Below are positions 29,875-41,973 of a DNA stretch of 59,216 nt, piece by piece. Source of the stretch: Acanthamoeba castellanii str. Neff (taxonomy: Eukaryota > Discosea > Longamoebia > Acanthamoebidae); the NCBI RefSeq assembly GCF_000313135.1, contig NW_004457640.1:17514-76729 (forward strand), given 5' to 3'. Position numbers and translations under genes: made by a program. The notes beneath the pieces are model-generated. The model saw only the letters and a program-made list of their open reading frames with translations. It ran no database searches and was not told the origin of the DNA. How positions within the stretch are numbered: the stretch's first letter is position 1; the number at the start of each line of letters is the position of its first letter.

Positions 29875-32323
29875 ATGGAACACGCCGCGATGACAACCGA
29901 AGAGCGCTCGGCGGCTCTTATGCGAGTCTACCACTTTGCCGACAGCAAGCTCAAGGAGACCCTCAAGAACCCCGAGCTCACACTCAAGCTTCTTGCCCTG
30001 GCCCGCGAGGTACAATCTCCCCCCCCCCCAATCCAAAATCGCATCTACTCTCATTTAAATTAATTGACATGCTGATTTTGTGGCTCCATTTGCATTTACC
30101 GATTAAATCTAATTTGCGATACAGGCGGGTGTTGAGGATGGTTGCGACAAGGCCGTTGGCAATTTGCTCTACGAGACCGCCGGCAAGTTCCCGGCCGGTG
30201 CGCTCGAGCATCGGGCCAAGCTGTGCGCCGTGATCGGTAATGGCGAGCTCAAGAAGAAGGAGCAGCTGATCGAGGCCTTCAACTACTTCAAGAACCTCAA
30301 GGGCGACTTCAACGAGGACGCATTCAAGGCCACCGCCGGCATCGGGCTGGAGGTGACCGACGATCAGATCGTGGAGGCCATCCGCGCGCTCATTGGCGAG
30401 CGGGAGGAGGAGATCAAGGAGCGCGGCACGTGGGTGTGGATGGACCTCTTCAAGGTGCTCAAGGACCGGTTCAAGTTCCACCAGAAGGAGGCGCGCGAGC
30501 TGCTCGAGAAGGAGTTCGGCCCGATGCCCAAGGGCAAGGAGCCCGCCCGGGCCAAGCCCACCGACGCCGCGGCCGTCGAGGAGGCGCGCAAGAAGGAGGA
30601 GCGCGAGCGGGAGGAGCGCAAGATCAGCCTCAACGAGAGCATCAAGCTGCACGCGCCGCGCGACAACCCGTTCTGCAAGAAGCGCCCGGAGCTGCTCGAG
30701 AAGCACCTGCGCGAGACGGGCGGGCGCGTGGTGACGCGGTTCCCGCCGGAGCCCAACGGGTACCTGCACATCGGGCACGCCAAGGCGATGAACCTCAACT
30801 TTGGCTACGCCAAGCGCAACGGCGGGTGGTGCTACCTGCGCTTCGACGACACCAACCCGGAGAAGGAGTCACAGGAGTACATCGACAGCATCACGGACAG
30901 CGTGCGGTGGCTCGGGCACGAGCCCTACAAGGTCACCCACGCGGCCGACTACTTCGACCAGCTCTACGAGTTCGCCAAGGAGCTCATCCGCCGGGACAAG
31001 GCCTTTGTGTGCCACCAGACCGCCGACGAGATGAAGGCCGGGCGCCAGGCGCGCCGCGAGACCGGCGTGCCGCACCCGAGCCCATGGCGCGACCGCCCGA
31101 TCGAGGAGTCGCTGCGGCTGTTCGAGGACATGCGGATGGGCAAGTTCAAGGAGGGCGAGGCCACGCTGCGCATGAAGCAGGACCTGACGAGCCACAACCC
31201 GTGCCTGTGGGACCACGTGGCCTACCGCGTCAAGTTCGTACCGCACCCGCACGCCGGCGACAAGTGGTGCATCTACCCGTCGTACGACTTTACGCACTGC
31301 ATCTGCGACTCGATCGAGAACATCACCCACTCGCTGTGCTCGCTTGAGTTCGAGGTGCGGCGCGAGTCCTACGAGTGGGTGCTCGACGCGCTCGACATCT
31401 ACCGCTCGCCGCAGATCGAGTACAGCCGGCTCAACATCACCTACACGGTCATGTCCAAGCGCAAGCTCATCCAGCTCGTCGACGAAAAGTACGTCACCGG
31501 CTGGGACGACCCGCGCCTGCTCACCGTCAACGGCCTCCGGCGACGCGGCTACACGCCCGAGTCCATCAACGCCTTCTGCGAGCGCGTCGGCGTCACCCGC
31601 ACCTTCAACATGCAGGACTACGAGCTCCTCGAGGAGTGCTGCCGCCAGGACCTCGAGGTGCGCGCCGACCGCGCCATGGTCGTGCTCAACCCGCTCCGCG
31701 TCGTCCTCACCAACTACCCCGAGGACCGCGTCGAGGACCGCGCCATGCCCGTCCACCCCGACCCCGCCCAGAACCGCGGCACCGTCGCCATCCCGCTCTC
31801 GCGCGTCGTCTACATCGACCGCAACGACTTCCGCCTCGAAGACTCGCCCACCTACTACCGCCTCGCCCCCGGCAAGGAGGTGCGCCTCAAGTACGCCTAC
31901 AACATCCGCTGCACCCAAGTGATCCAGGACGCCGACGGCAACGTCACCGAGCTCCGCGCCGAGGTCGACCTGGCCAACACCAACAAGCCCAAGGGCAACA
32001 TCCACTGGGTGGCCCAGCCGGCCCCCGGCGTCGAGCCGATGGCCATGGAGGTGCGCATCTACGACCGCCTCTTCAAGTCGCGCCTGCCCGAGGGCACCAA
32101 GGAGGAGCCCAAGAACTTCCTCGACGACATCAACCCCGACTCGCTCCACGTCATCCGCGGCGCCTTGGCCAACCCGCACCTCAGGTCCGCCAAGCTCTAC
32201 GACCGCTTCCAGTTCGAGCGCGAGGGCTACTTTGTCGTCGACAAGGACTCGACCGAGGACCACCTCGTCTGGAACAGGATCGTCACCCTCAAGGAGGACA
32301 AGCTCAAGGACGCCAAGCAATAG
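29875..32323 (+). CDS. QARS1: Glutaminyl-tRNA synthetase
   Basis: Class I synthetase that charges tRNA-Gln. Two exons, 29875-30009 and 30125-32323, give 777 residues, the usual eukaryotic length. The N-terminal domain (about residues 1-185) contains NLLYETAGKFPAG and is the YqeY-like non-specific RNA-binding domain found only in eukaryotic QARS. A basic linker rich in Lys/Glu follows. The catalytic core has FPPEPNGYLHIGHAKAMN (HIGH signature) and VMSKRKL (KMSKS signature). LRFDDTNPEKE is the glutamine-synthetase-type active-site segment. The C-terminal beta-barrel anticodon domain ends at TAG. Only one intron, near the 5' end, interrupts the gene. Start chosen at 29875 because it gives the standard N-terminus. 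Confidence 0.95.
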
Positions 32324-32560
32324 ATGATCATCGTCGTCCCTCCCCCCCTCAAACTGTAACTGGCCCACCATGAATGCTACTCGTAGTCATCGTGAGCAAC
32401 AAGAGCGTTCCTCAACATAGACAACAAAGAAAGCGAGAATCGCCAACGATGAGGTGGGATCGTCATTACGGCTTCTTCCGTGGCCGCAACTCCGCAACCC
32501 CGCGTGGCCCACTTCTTTGCGCGCCAAGAGATTGAATCGCTCTGTGAGACCATTACAAGG

Positions 32561-34020
<1,460 letters not shown>

Positions 34021-34072
34021 AGTAACGTACACACCAGCCATACGCACTAGACCTCGCTTCTCGAGGCCATTT

Positions 34073-34290
34073 TTATGTAATAAACGAACAACGCTTGTGG
34101 TCAGCCGTGTCAACGGGTGGCGAAGGTGCTGGTGCGGGGATGAAGGCCACGGTGCTGATGTTGACCCGTAAGAAGCCGAAGAACTGGGCTACGGGGTCAA
34201 TGGTCACCGTGATGCCGACCGACATGACCTCGCCGTAGCTGTTGAGGCTGCACGCGAGGCCAGCGCCCCGGGAGGACTTGAAGATCGTGC
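34073..34290 (-). CDS. Orphan 3' exon of an unrecognised gene
   Basis: An open segment on the minus strand follows a good acceptor (CCTTCTCAG) at about 34290. It reads RTIFKSSRGAGLACSLNSYG, then EVMSVGITVTIDPVAQFFG, then a Pro/Ala tail, ending at TAA 34075-34073. The codon pattern looks like a real protein. The upstream exons should lie above 34300, but the only candidate (IVELDGQLNA) does not join cleanly in phase. Convergent with TDH, about 50 bp stop to stop. Family not recognised. Confidence 0.35.
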
Positions 34291-34374
34291 GCTGAGAAGG
34301 ACCATAGTGCTTTAGCGTTCAACTGGCCGTCCAACTCCACGATCTACAGAGACAGTGAGCACGAAGTTGGTAGA

Positions 34375-34559
34375 TAGGGCCTCCTCATCATCAAGTTCAC
34401 CAGTTCCCCGAGGCCATCTCCCCAGACGCCGCCAAGGTGCTCCAGCGCGTGCTGCCCAACCCAGCCCCTCCCGCAGCTGGAATTGGGCGAGTACGAGGAG
34501 GTCATGCTGCAGGTGCGTGTCACCATTACCTTGTGGTGTGATCTGTGTGTCTCGTGTGC

Positions 34560-34590
<31 letters not shown>

Positions 34591-34745
34591 GTCGGTGCTC
34601 ATCATTGTCGCGTGTGCCAAATGTCATCAGGACTATGGCACGTCGGAGCGCGAGCGGCAACCACGGCAACGCAAGGCGTGTGGCCTACGACGAGGACGAG
34701 GGGCTTCCGCCTGGCCTGCACCCCAGCAGTAGCCGCCTACCTCTT
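34375..34745 (+). pseudogene. Decayed C-terminal fragment of a type-I DnaJ/Hsp40 (DNAJA/Ydj1)
   Basis: Reading across small frame changes gives GLLIIKFT, then QFPEAISPDAAKVLQRVLPN, then QLELGEYEEVMLQ, an intron-like GTGCGT...CATCAG, then DYGTSERERQ and NARRVAYDEDEGLPPG. Order and content match the end of DNAJA/Ydj1 proteins: LIIKF, then FPE...SP...LE..LP, then the Y-D-E-D acidic tail. At least three one-base shifts break the frame (near 34400, about 34475 and about 34660), and no J-domain, zinc-finger or earlier exons are present upstream. Interpreted as a relic. Sequencing errors alone would not explain the missing 5' exons. Confidence 0.6.
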
Positions 34746-34988
34746 CCCCTCGCCAGCGGTAACATCATGGAATTTAATAGATCAAACTCCTTCATCGACC
34801 CAAGCACCCCACGCTTCCCCTCTGAACACACCCACCCAAGCACACTCTGCGTGTCGTCCATGAGCGCACACACGCACCAGTGGCCTAAAGAGTAATGTCG
34901 TTGTGGTTCGTTTGTTAAGGTTGTGGAGGAGGGAAGGGGATTGATTGTTTTTGGCTTGTAGAGGAGGGAAGGGGTCGACCGTTTGAAG
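34746..34988. other. Short spacer downstream of the U2 gene
   Basis: Between the DnaJ relic and the 3' end of the U2 snRNA (U2 is on the minus strand). GAGGAGGGAAGGGG occurs twice (about 34926 and 34961). No gene recognised. Confidence 0.4.
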
Positions 34989-35183
34989 AACTTCGCGGTG
35001 CGTGCAGTGCGAAGCCGATCGGCGACCAGAGGCTGCCCACAGCAAGCTGCGGGCATGAGTGCCAGCTGGTCCCCCACGAGAAATAAGTTTAATCTTGATG
35101 TGAAGCAGGAACGCTTCACTACCAGAGATTAAGCTGATAAGAACAGATACTACACTTGATCTTAGCCAAAAGGCCGAGAAGAT
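34989..35183 (-). ncRNA. RNU2: U2 spliceosomal snRNA
   Basis: On the minus strand from 35183 the RNA begins ATCTTCTCGGCCTTTTGGCT, followed by AAGATCAAGTGTAGTATCTG and TTCTTATCAG, nearly identical to the 5' half of U2 from all eukaryotes. GTAGTA is the branch-point recognition sequence. A perfect hairpin (GTGAAGC, GTTCCT loop, GCTTCAC) at about 35121-35102 is stem II. A U-rich Sm-like stretch (ACTTATTTCTCG) follows. Then comes a strong stem (GCCCGCAGC, TT, GCTGTGGGC) inside a GACCAG/CTGGTC closing stem. The last stem (CTTCGC, loop ACTGCACGCACC, GCGAAG) at 35014-34991 resembles stem-loop IV, which binds U2A'/B''. Total about 195 nt, close to the usual 190. The 3' end is estimated. Confidence 0.93.
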
Positions 35184-35875
35184 ACTTTCCCTGGTGGCCT
35201 CTCGCCGCTCTTGACCCGCCCCGCGATTTTGCACTTGTGGGTTGGCAAAAGCTGCAACCATTTTTGTCGACACACACAAGTTGTTTGATGAAGCGCGCTA
35301 CGGTGTTGTGTCCTACGGATAGGACACTGCAATCGAGCGTCACAAACATCACGCCCCTGATGTCCCCTTTAAGGCCACACTATACTTGTGGGTGATGGCA
35401 GGGATTCAAGACAGCAGTGTTGTGAGCTTGGCCAAGACACAGTGGTTTCCACCTTTTGGTGCCAAAGTGAAAAAGGGTAAGGGGGTACCAATAATAGAGG
35501 GCTGTGGCAAGCACCAATGATAATCACTGCAAACACAAGGGGTGCAGAGGTCTGAGATTGATTTCAATAAGGAGGGGAGGTCAGGTGAATCATGGAGGTG
35601 GCTAATAAGCTGAGCTTCTAGCAAGGTTGTTTCAACAGATCTCAAAAGAAGAGGGTGATGGCTGTAGTAGTGGTTTAGGGGTAAGTAATGTGTGGTAGAA
35701 ATGTAAGTTGGAGAAGCTGCATAACGAGTGGTGTGGGTGAAAGTTGTGGAATTTTTAATCCTGCTGGAGGGACTATTGTGGGACAGAGTGGCGCACTTTT
35801 TTTTCCTTCTTCCATGGCCAAAAAGAAGAAAAGAAAAAAAGAACGGCTTGCTTCCAGACAACAGTGATCGGCACA
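35184..35875. other. Intergenic region between U2 and PRP4
   Basis: About 690 bp with no convincing coding frame. The U2 promoter must lie just above 35183 on this side; no element is recognisable without a consensus for this organism. The AT-rich middle (35480-35760) and an A/G run before the PRP4 start are the only features. Confidence 0.4.
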
Positions 35876-38397
35876 ATGGAGCTGCCCTCTGGCGATGGCG
35901 AGAAGGGCAGGATTTACTTCGGTGCGTAATGCCCCGCAATTGATGCGTTGAAAATTTGATAAAGAATTTCGATTGCTAACCGGGCGGGGCGGCTTTGCAG
36001 GCACTCTCGAGAAGCAAGGCCAGCAGCTGGTGCAGCAGCAGGCCAAGGAGCCGGAGGGGCAGATGGAGCTCGAGACGCTGCCCTTTTCGCACGGTATCGC
36101 CGAGTCACAAGAGCGCCACTCGGCCCTCCTCGAGCAGCTCGAGCTCAGCAAGCGAGCGCGCCAGATTGCAGTGCCCACCAGCGACCCCATGGTCCGTGCA
36201 CGCCTGCGCGAGCTGGGCGAGCCCATCACCCTCTTCGGCGAGCAGGTACGCACGCATCACTCCTTCTTCTTCTTTTCTTCCTCTCGCCTTTTCCCTCTCT
36301 CTTCATCTACTTGCTCTACTTCTCCTTCTTCTTCTTCTCGTGAGAAGAGAGAGACTGAGCGTCTTGTCGTGTCTCTTCCCTTTTACTCGGCCCGCACAGC
36401 CGCCCGAGAGGAGAGAGCGGCTTCGCGAGGTGCTGTCGCGGATGGACGTGACGCAGGCCGTGCCAGCCACCGCCGCTCCCGCCCCACTGGCGGCGCCCGC
36501 CACCGGCGCAGCCGGCGCCAAGAAGCGCAACGACAAGGTACCTTGCGATGTGTTTGTTTGTCTCTCTCTCTGCCCGATGATCTCTCCCCATTCTGATTCT
36601 CTCTTCTTTTTGCTCAACTGGGCCGCTGCTTCGATCCAATCACGCGTTGGTTGGTTGGTTGGCCCAGATGCAAGAGCAGCCCTACTTCACGGAGGGAAGT
36701 GCCGATCTGAAGGCCTCGCGCCGCCTGATCGCCGACTACTCGCTGCGAAAGTGCGTTCACCACCACCACCACCACCGCCCCACATCGACCACCCATGGTT
36801 GCGTGCGTGGATTGGATCCTCCGCCTTCATTGGGTTGCTAACTGCACGCTCTCTGGTTTCGTCTCCTCTCCTCTCCTTTGTGTGTACCAGAGCCCAGCAG
36901 CGGGTGGGACGAGCCAAGAGGAAGAGAGAGGAGGGCAATTTCGAGGAGGAGCTCCGCAAAGCAGCCGCCAGTCGCGAGTGTCTGCGGGTGCACCCTTCCC
37001 ACCCTCCCACGCCTTCCTCTGTTGGTCGATCCCACGTGCGTCCACTTCTGTCGCTCACTCGCGCCATGTTTGCTTTGCTCTCTGGTGGTGGTGGTGGTTT
37101 GGGGGGGGGGCTTGCAGAGGTTCTCCAACGCGGCCAGTCAGATCGGCGACGACAGACCTCTGTCGTACTGCGCCTTCTCTCCCGACTCCTCGATCCTGGC
37201 CACCGCCTCGTGGAGCGGCCAGTCGAAGCTGTGGAGCGTGCCCTCGTGCGACCTCAAGACCACACTCAAAGGTAACCTCCCCCGTCGCCTCTCGCACGCG
37301 CACCTTCCTTCCGGCTTCGAAGCTCACGCGTGGTGGTTCGGCCCGCTGTGCCGTCCCCTTCTTGACCAGGCCACGGGGACCGTGTGGGAGCCATCGTTTT
37401 CCATCCGCGCTCGTGCCTCGGACAGGAGTCCGGCGCACTCAACCTGGCCTCGTGCTCCTCCGACCGCACCGTCAAGCTGTGGTCGCTCGACAGGTACTCC
37501 ATCACCCCTCAACCAACCCACCCCCACCCACCCACTCCGCTCGGCTTGGCGTGGCGCTGACCACTGGTGACGTTATTATTGGTTCCCACAGTCCGAGCCC
37601 CATAGGGTCGCTGGAGGGACACACGGACCGAGTGTCGCGATTAGCGTTCCACCCGAGCGGACGGTTCATCGGCACGACGGGGTTCGACAAGACGTGGCGC
37701 CTCTGGGACGTGGAGAAGGGCCGGGAGCTGATGGTGCAGGAGGGCCACTCGCGCGAGGTCTACGGGATCGCCTTCCAGTGCGACGGCTCGCTCGCCGCCA
37801 CCAGCGGCATGGACGGCTACGGCCGCGTGTGGGATCTGCGGACGGGGCGATCAGTCATGCTCCTCAAGGGCCATGCCAAGTCGGTACCGTGCACCTTCTC
37901 TCTCTCTCTCTCTCTGGATGTGCTGGGCGTGCCGTGCACGGCGAGGCGTGTGGTTGCGTGCTCGTGTGTGCTGACGTCGTCGTTGTGGCCTGCCTTCTCC
38001 CGGGTGTGTGTGTGTCATGTGTGTGTATGTGTGTGTGCAGGTGCTGGGCATCGACTTTGCGCTGAACGGCTACCAGCTGGCCACGGGCTCGGACGACCAC
38101 ACGGTCAAGATTTGGGACCTGCGAAAGAAGCGATGCTCCTACACCATCCCGGCCCACTCGTCGCTGATCTCGCACGTCAAGTTCCAGCCCAGCGAGGAGG
38201 GCCAGTTCCTGCTGACGGCCTCGTTCGACGCCACGTGCCGCCTGTGGTCCACGCGCGACTACGCGCCCATCACTACCCTCGCGGGCCACGAGGGCAAGGT
38301 GCTGTGCGCCGACATCTCGCCGGATGGGCGCTACATCGCTTCGTCGTCCTTCGACAGGACGTGGAAGCTGTTTGCCGAGGACCTCGCCTACTTCTGA
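35876..38397 (+). CDS. PRPF4: U4/U6 snRNP protein Prp4 (WD40)
   Basis: Component of the U4/U6.U5 tri-snRNP, needed for pre-mRNA splicing. ATG 35876 opens a short exon ([15 protein letters not shown]). Later exons encode the PRP4/SFM domain: [18 protein letters not shown], then [15 protein letters not shown], the binding motif for U4/U6 RNA and Prp3. A helical linker follows ([18 protein letters not shown]), then about seven WD40 repeats: ...[89 protein letters not shown] and [20 protein letters not shown], ending TGA 38395-38397. At least eight introns. The combination of the SFM motif with a C-terminal propeller is diagnostic. Confidence 0.93.
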
Positions 38398-38580
38398 TCA
38401 GCTGAGGTGGACAGACCAAAGAGCGAAGTGTTTTTTTGTTAACAAAAATCACCCATTGGTAGCACACGGTGAACTTTCCGAAGCCGATCGCGGGAAATCG
38501 GGGCCTGGTGATTTGCTCGTTCCCGCCAAGCCAAAGTGGTTGCGAGTGTGTAAACGAAGTAAAAGGAGAAGATTGCCACG

Positions 38581-41562
38581 ATGAGCGCCACTACACCCGA
38601 GAGCTTCAACTCTGCCGCTGCCCGTGCGGCTCGTCGCGTGCAGTGCGTCGCCAGCCACGTCCAAGCCGGCGACCAGGGGCTGGTAGCGGTCCAGGGCGTG
38701 TCGGCCACCGAAATGGTGGATGGCGTGACCACATTGCGCGCCGAGCGTGCCGGTGGATCGTTTGACGTGCGCGCCATGACCCACTTGCTCGACGGGGGAG
38801 AGGAAATCACGCGCATTAAGGAAGAGTACGTCGCGCTACTCGAACGCGAGCCCCTGATGCTCGACGCCGGCTTCTACGATCGCACGAGGGAGCAGGCCCG
38901 TTACCGCGTGATGCAGAAGATGAAGCGCTTCGGCGAGCTCAAGCCCGAAGACCCTCTCCGCTCCAAAATCTTCAACGACCTCGTGGCCCTCCACGATGCC
39001 TCGTTCAGCACCCGCATGGGCGTGCACTACACCCTCTTCATTGGTGCCCTCACCGGCCAGGCCACCAAGGGTACGTGCGAATGCACGAACGATTACCATT
39101 GCCATTCGAATCAGATTACTCTTGTTTTTATCCGCACTTATCTCCGAATTACTTATTATTTATTTTATTATTTTTTAACAGTTTTTTAAAAACTGAATCG
39201 TGTGGCGCACGGAAACAGAGCTGCAAGAGAAGTACGTGCCCGATGCTCGCAAGCTGCGCGTCATTGGCTCCTTCTCCATGACCGAGAGTACGTCACGCAA
39301 GCCCGCTCTGCCTCTTCCCCTTCTTAGCGCCTGGCCTGCGGCGTGTCTCACCGTCAGTGCTGTGGGGCAGTGGGCCACGGGTCCGCCATTCGCCACTTCG
39401 AGACCACCGCCCACTTCGACAAGCAGTCCGACACCTTCGTCATCAACACCCCGACCCTCACGGCCACCAAGTGGTGGATCGGTGCGCAACTCTTCTTATC
39501 GGCCCTTCTCAGGCGAGGCAACTCACCCGATTCTTCTTCGTTCTTCGTTCTTCTTTGACGAACCAGGCGGCGCGGCGCACATCTCGACCCACACCATCTG
39601 CTTCGCGCGTCTGATCATCGACGAGAAGGACTACGGCGTGCACTCGTTCCTTATGCAGCTCCGAGACCGCGACGGCAACATCCTGCCCGGCATCACGATC
39701 GGCGACTGCGGCAAGAAGATGGGCCGTGACGGCATTGACAACGGCTGGCTCCAGTTCAATAACGTGCGCGTGCCGCGCAGCCAGATGCTCCAGAAGTGGG
39801 CCAAGGTGTCCCGCGAGGTACGCCCAACCGCCTCACGTCCACTGTGCGACTTATGTTGACCTTCGTTCTTCTTCTTCGTTCTTCTGCAGGGCGTGTACAG
39901 CCAGCCGCCCAAGGCGCAGCTGGCCTACGGAGCCCTGCTCGGCGGTCGCGTGTCGCTAATCCTCAACTGTAACGACCAGCTCAAGCGCGGTCTCACCGTG
40001 GCGATCCGCTACTGCGCCGTGAGGCGGCAGTTCGCCAACAAGCCGGGGGCTCCCGAGACGCAGATCCTCGACTACCAGACCCACCAGATCCGCCTCCTCG
40101 AACCGCTCTGGTACCTACCACCTTCTATTTCTCATGGGTCTGGGCGCAACTCACCCGTGGGCGTGTATGCAGCGGCGCGTTCGCGTGGACCTTCGCCGGG
40201 CGCACCATGGAGGCCCAGGCCACCAAGCTCCAGCAAGATCTCGCCAACGGCGACCTGACGAACCTGCCGGATCTCCACGCCACGTCGGCCGGCCTCAAGG
40301 CTATCTGCACGTGGTACATCACGGCCGCGCTCGAGCAGGCGCGCCAGTGCATGGCCGGCCACGGCTACTCCGCCTACTCGGCCCTGCCCACGCTCGTCGC
40401 CGACATCACCGTCAACTGCACGTGGGAGGGCGACAACACCGTCATGCTCCTGCAAACGGCCCAGGTGCGGTTCCTGCCCACCCGGCTCCGTGTTCTTTTC
40501 TTTCTGCTTACTTGCGTGTGTTGTGCCATGTGCGTCGTGTGTCGTGCGCTTCAATTTCGGTAAATGCAGTACCTGGTCAAGTCGATCTCGCGTGTCTTCG
40601 AAGGAAAGAAGCTGGTCGGCAGCGCGCGCTACCTGGAGCGCACTCAGGAGATCCTGACCCAGTCACCCCTCAGTGTCTCCTCCGCCAGTGACTATGTACG
40701 TGCTCCTCCCTCTCGCTGCCGGTGCTGGGCGAAGAGATGAGAGGCTTTGCCATCAGCAACGATGTGGAGGTCAGAGTCTATTTTCCGCGACTGACTGACC
40801 CGTGACCGCCCACTCCGCGCGTAGGAGAACGAGGAGCTCGTGGTGCAGCTCTATGAGCGTGCCGCGGTCAAGAAGATCGTGCGCGCCGCTCGCGCGGTGC
40901 AGAGGGAGATCAAGGCGGGGAAGCCCAAGGACGCCGCCTTCAACGCGTGCCTGATTGACCTCGTGCGAGCCTCGGAGGTACGCTCCGCCCATCGCTCTCG
41001 TCGCCCTTCGCAAAAAGGCCGCACAACAGGGGCACTGACCGAGATGGCGCGATTCGCGCATGTGTTGTGCCACCTCGCCAGGCCCATTGCTACTTGTACG
41101 CCGTCCACGCGTTCCTCCAGCAGGTGCGCGCTGTCGAGGCCGGCCCGCTGCAGGCGGTCCTCAAGAAGATGTTCCTCCTCTTCTGCCTCAACCGGGTGGC
41201 CAACGACGCCTCGACCCACCTGGCGGACGGCTGGATGAACGAGAAGCAGCTCGAGCTGCTCCAGGAGAAGGTGAGGCAGCTGCTGAGCGAGATCAGGAAG
41301 GACGCCGTGCCCCTGGTCGACTCCTTCAACCTCCCTGACTCCCTCGTCAACTCGCCGCTCGGCCGCTTCGATGGTGACCTGTACAAGCACTACTTTGCCG
41401 AAGTGCGCGCTGCGCCCAACGCGGAGATCAAGGTTCACACGTGCCAACATCAGCAATCGCGCCCCACAGCGATGATGTTTCTCACCATCTGCTCTTCGTT
41501 CTGACACGCAGGCTCCCTACTGGGACGAGCTGGTCAAGCCCTGCCTGAGGAAGGACCTCTAA
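38581..41562 (+). CDS. ACOX: Acyl-CoA oxidase (peroxisomal)
   Basis: FAD enzyme of the first peroxisomal beta-oxidation step; makes trans-2-enoyl-CoA and hydrogen peroxide. ATG 38581. The N-terminal alpha domain includes [14 protein letters not shown]. The middle beta domain carries [17 protein letters not shown] and [20 protein letters not shown], the ACOX acyl-CoA/FAD signature. Then [20 protein letters not shown] and YCAVRRQF, and the flavin-side segment [14 protein letters not shown] with [17 protein letters not shown], which contains the catalytic Glu region. The C-terminal ACOX helical domain ends [14 protein letters not shown] at TAA 41560-41562. About ten introns. It lacks a canonical SKL tail, but residues 19-27 read RVQCVASHV, close to an N-terminal PTS2 signal. 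Confidence 0.93.
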
Positions 41563-41973
41563 AACCCGACACGCTAAAATATCTGTACCAAGGCAACAGC
41601 GCTGTCAACACCATAGTGAGATGCCCACCCAGAAGATCTGTTGTAGGCGTTTGTGGTGTGCTCCATTTTTCCTTGCGGCGGGAAATTTCGTGCGTGCGAA
41701 GGACGTTATTGGGCAATTCGGTCCTGCCAATTGGCAGCGAGGGGGTGCGAAAATTCGTGTTGGTGTCTCTACCTTCGCGCTCGTGCTCCCGCCTCCCTTC
41801 GTCTGCTCGTCTGTGCCGGCTCTTCTGCCTCTCTGCCCCCCCCCCCACAATAATCGAGGAGCGGATCGTGGAAGCAAGTCTCTCCTCCTCTTCGAAGACG
41901 AAACGTGCCTCTCATCCTTACGTAACCGCGAAACCGCTGTGAGCCATCGCATTGCGCCACCAATCGCCGAGAG
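41563..41973. other. Intergenic region upstream of the basic nuclear-type protein
   Basis: 411 bp between the ACOX stop and the next start. Several overlapping open frames are present on both strands, but none has recognisable protein content. No promoter element identified. Confidence 0.4.
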
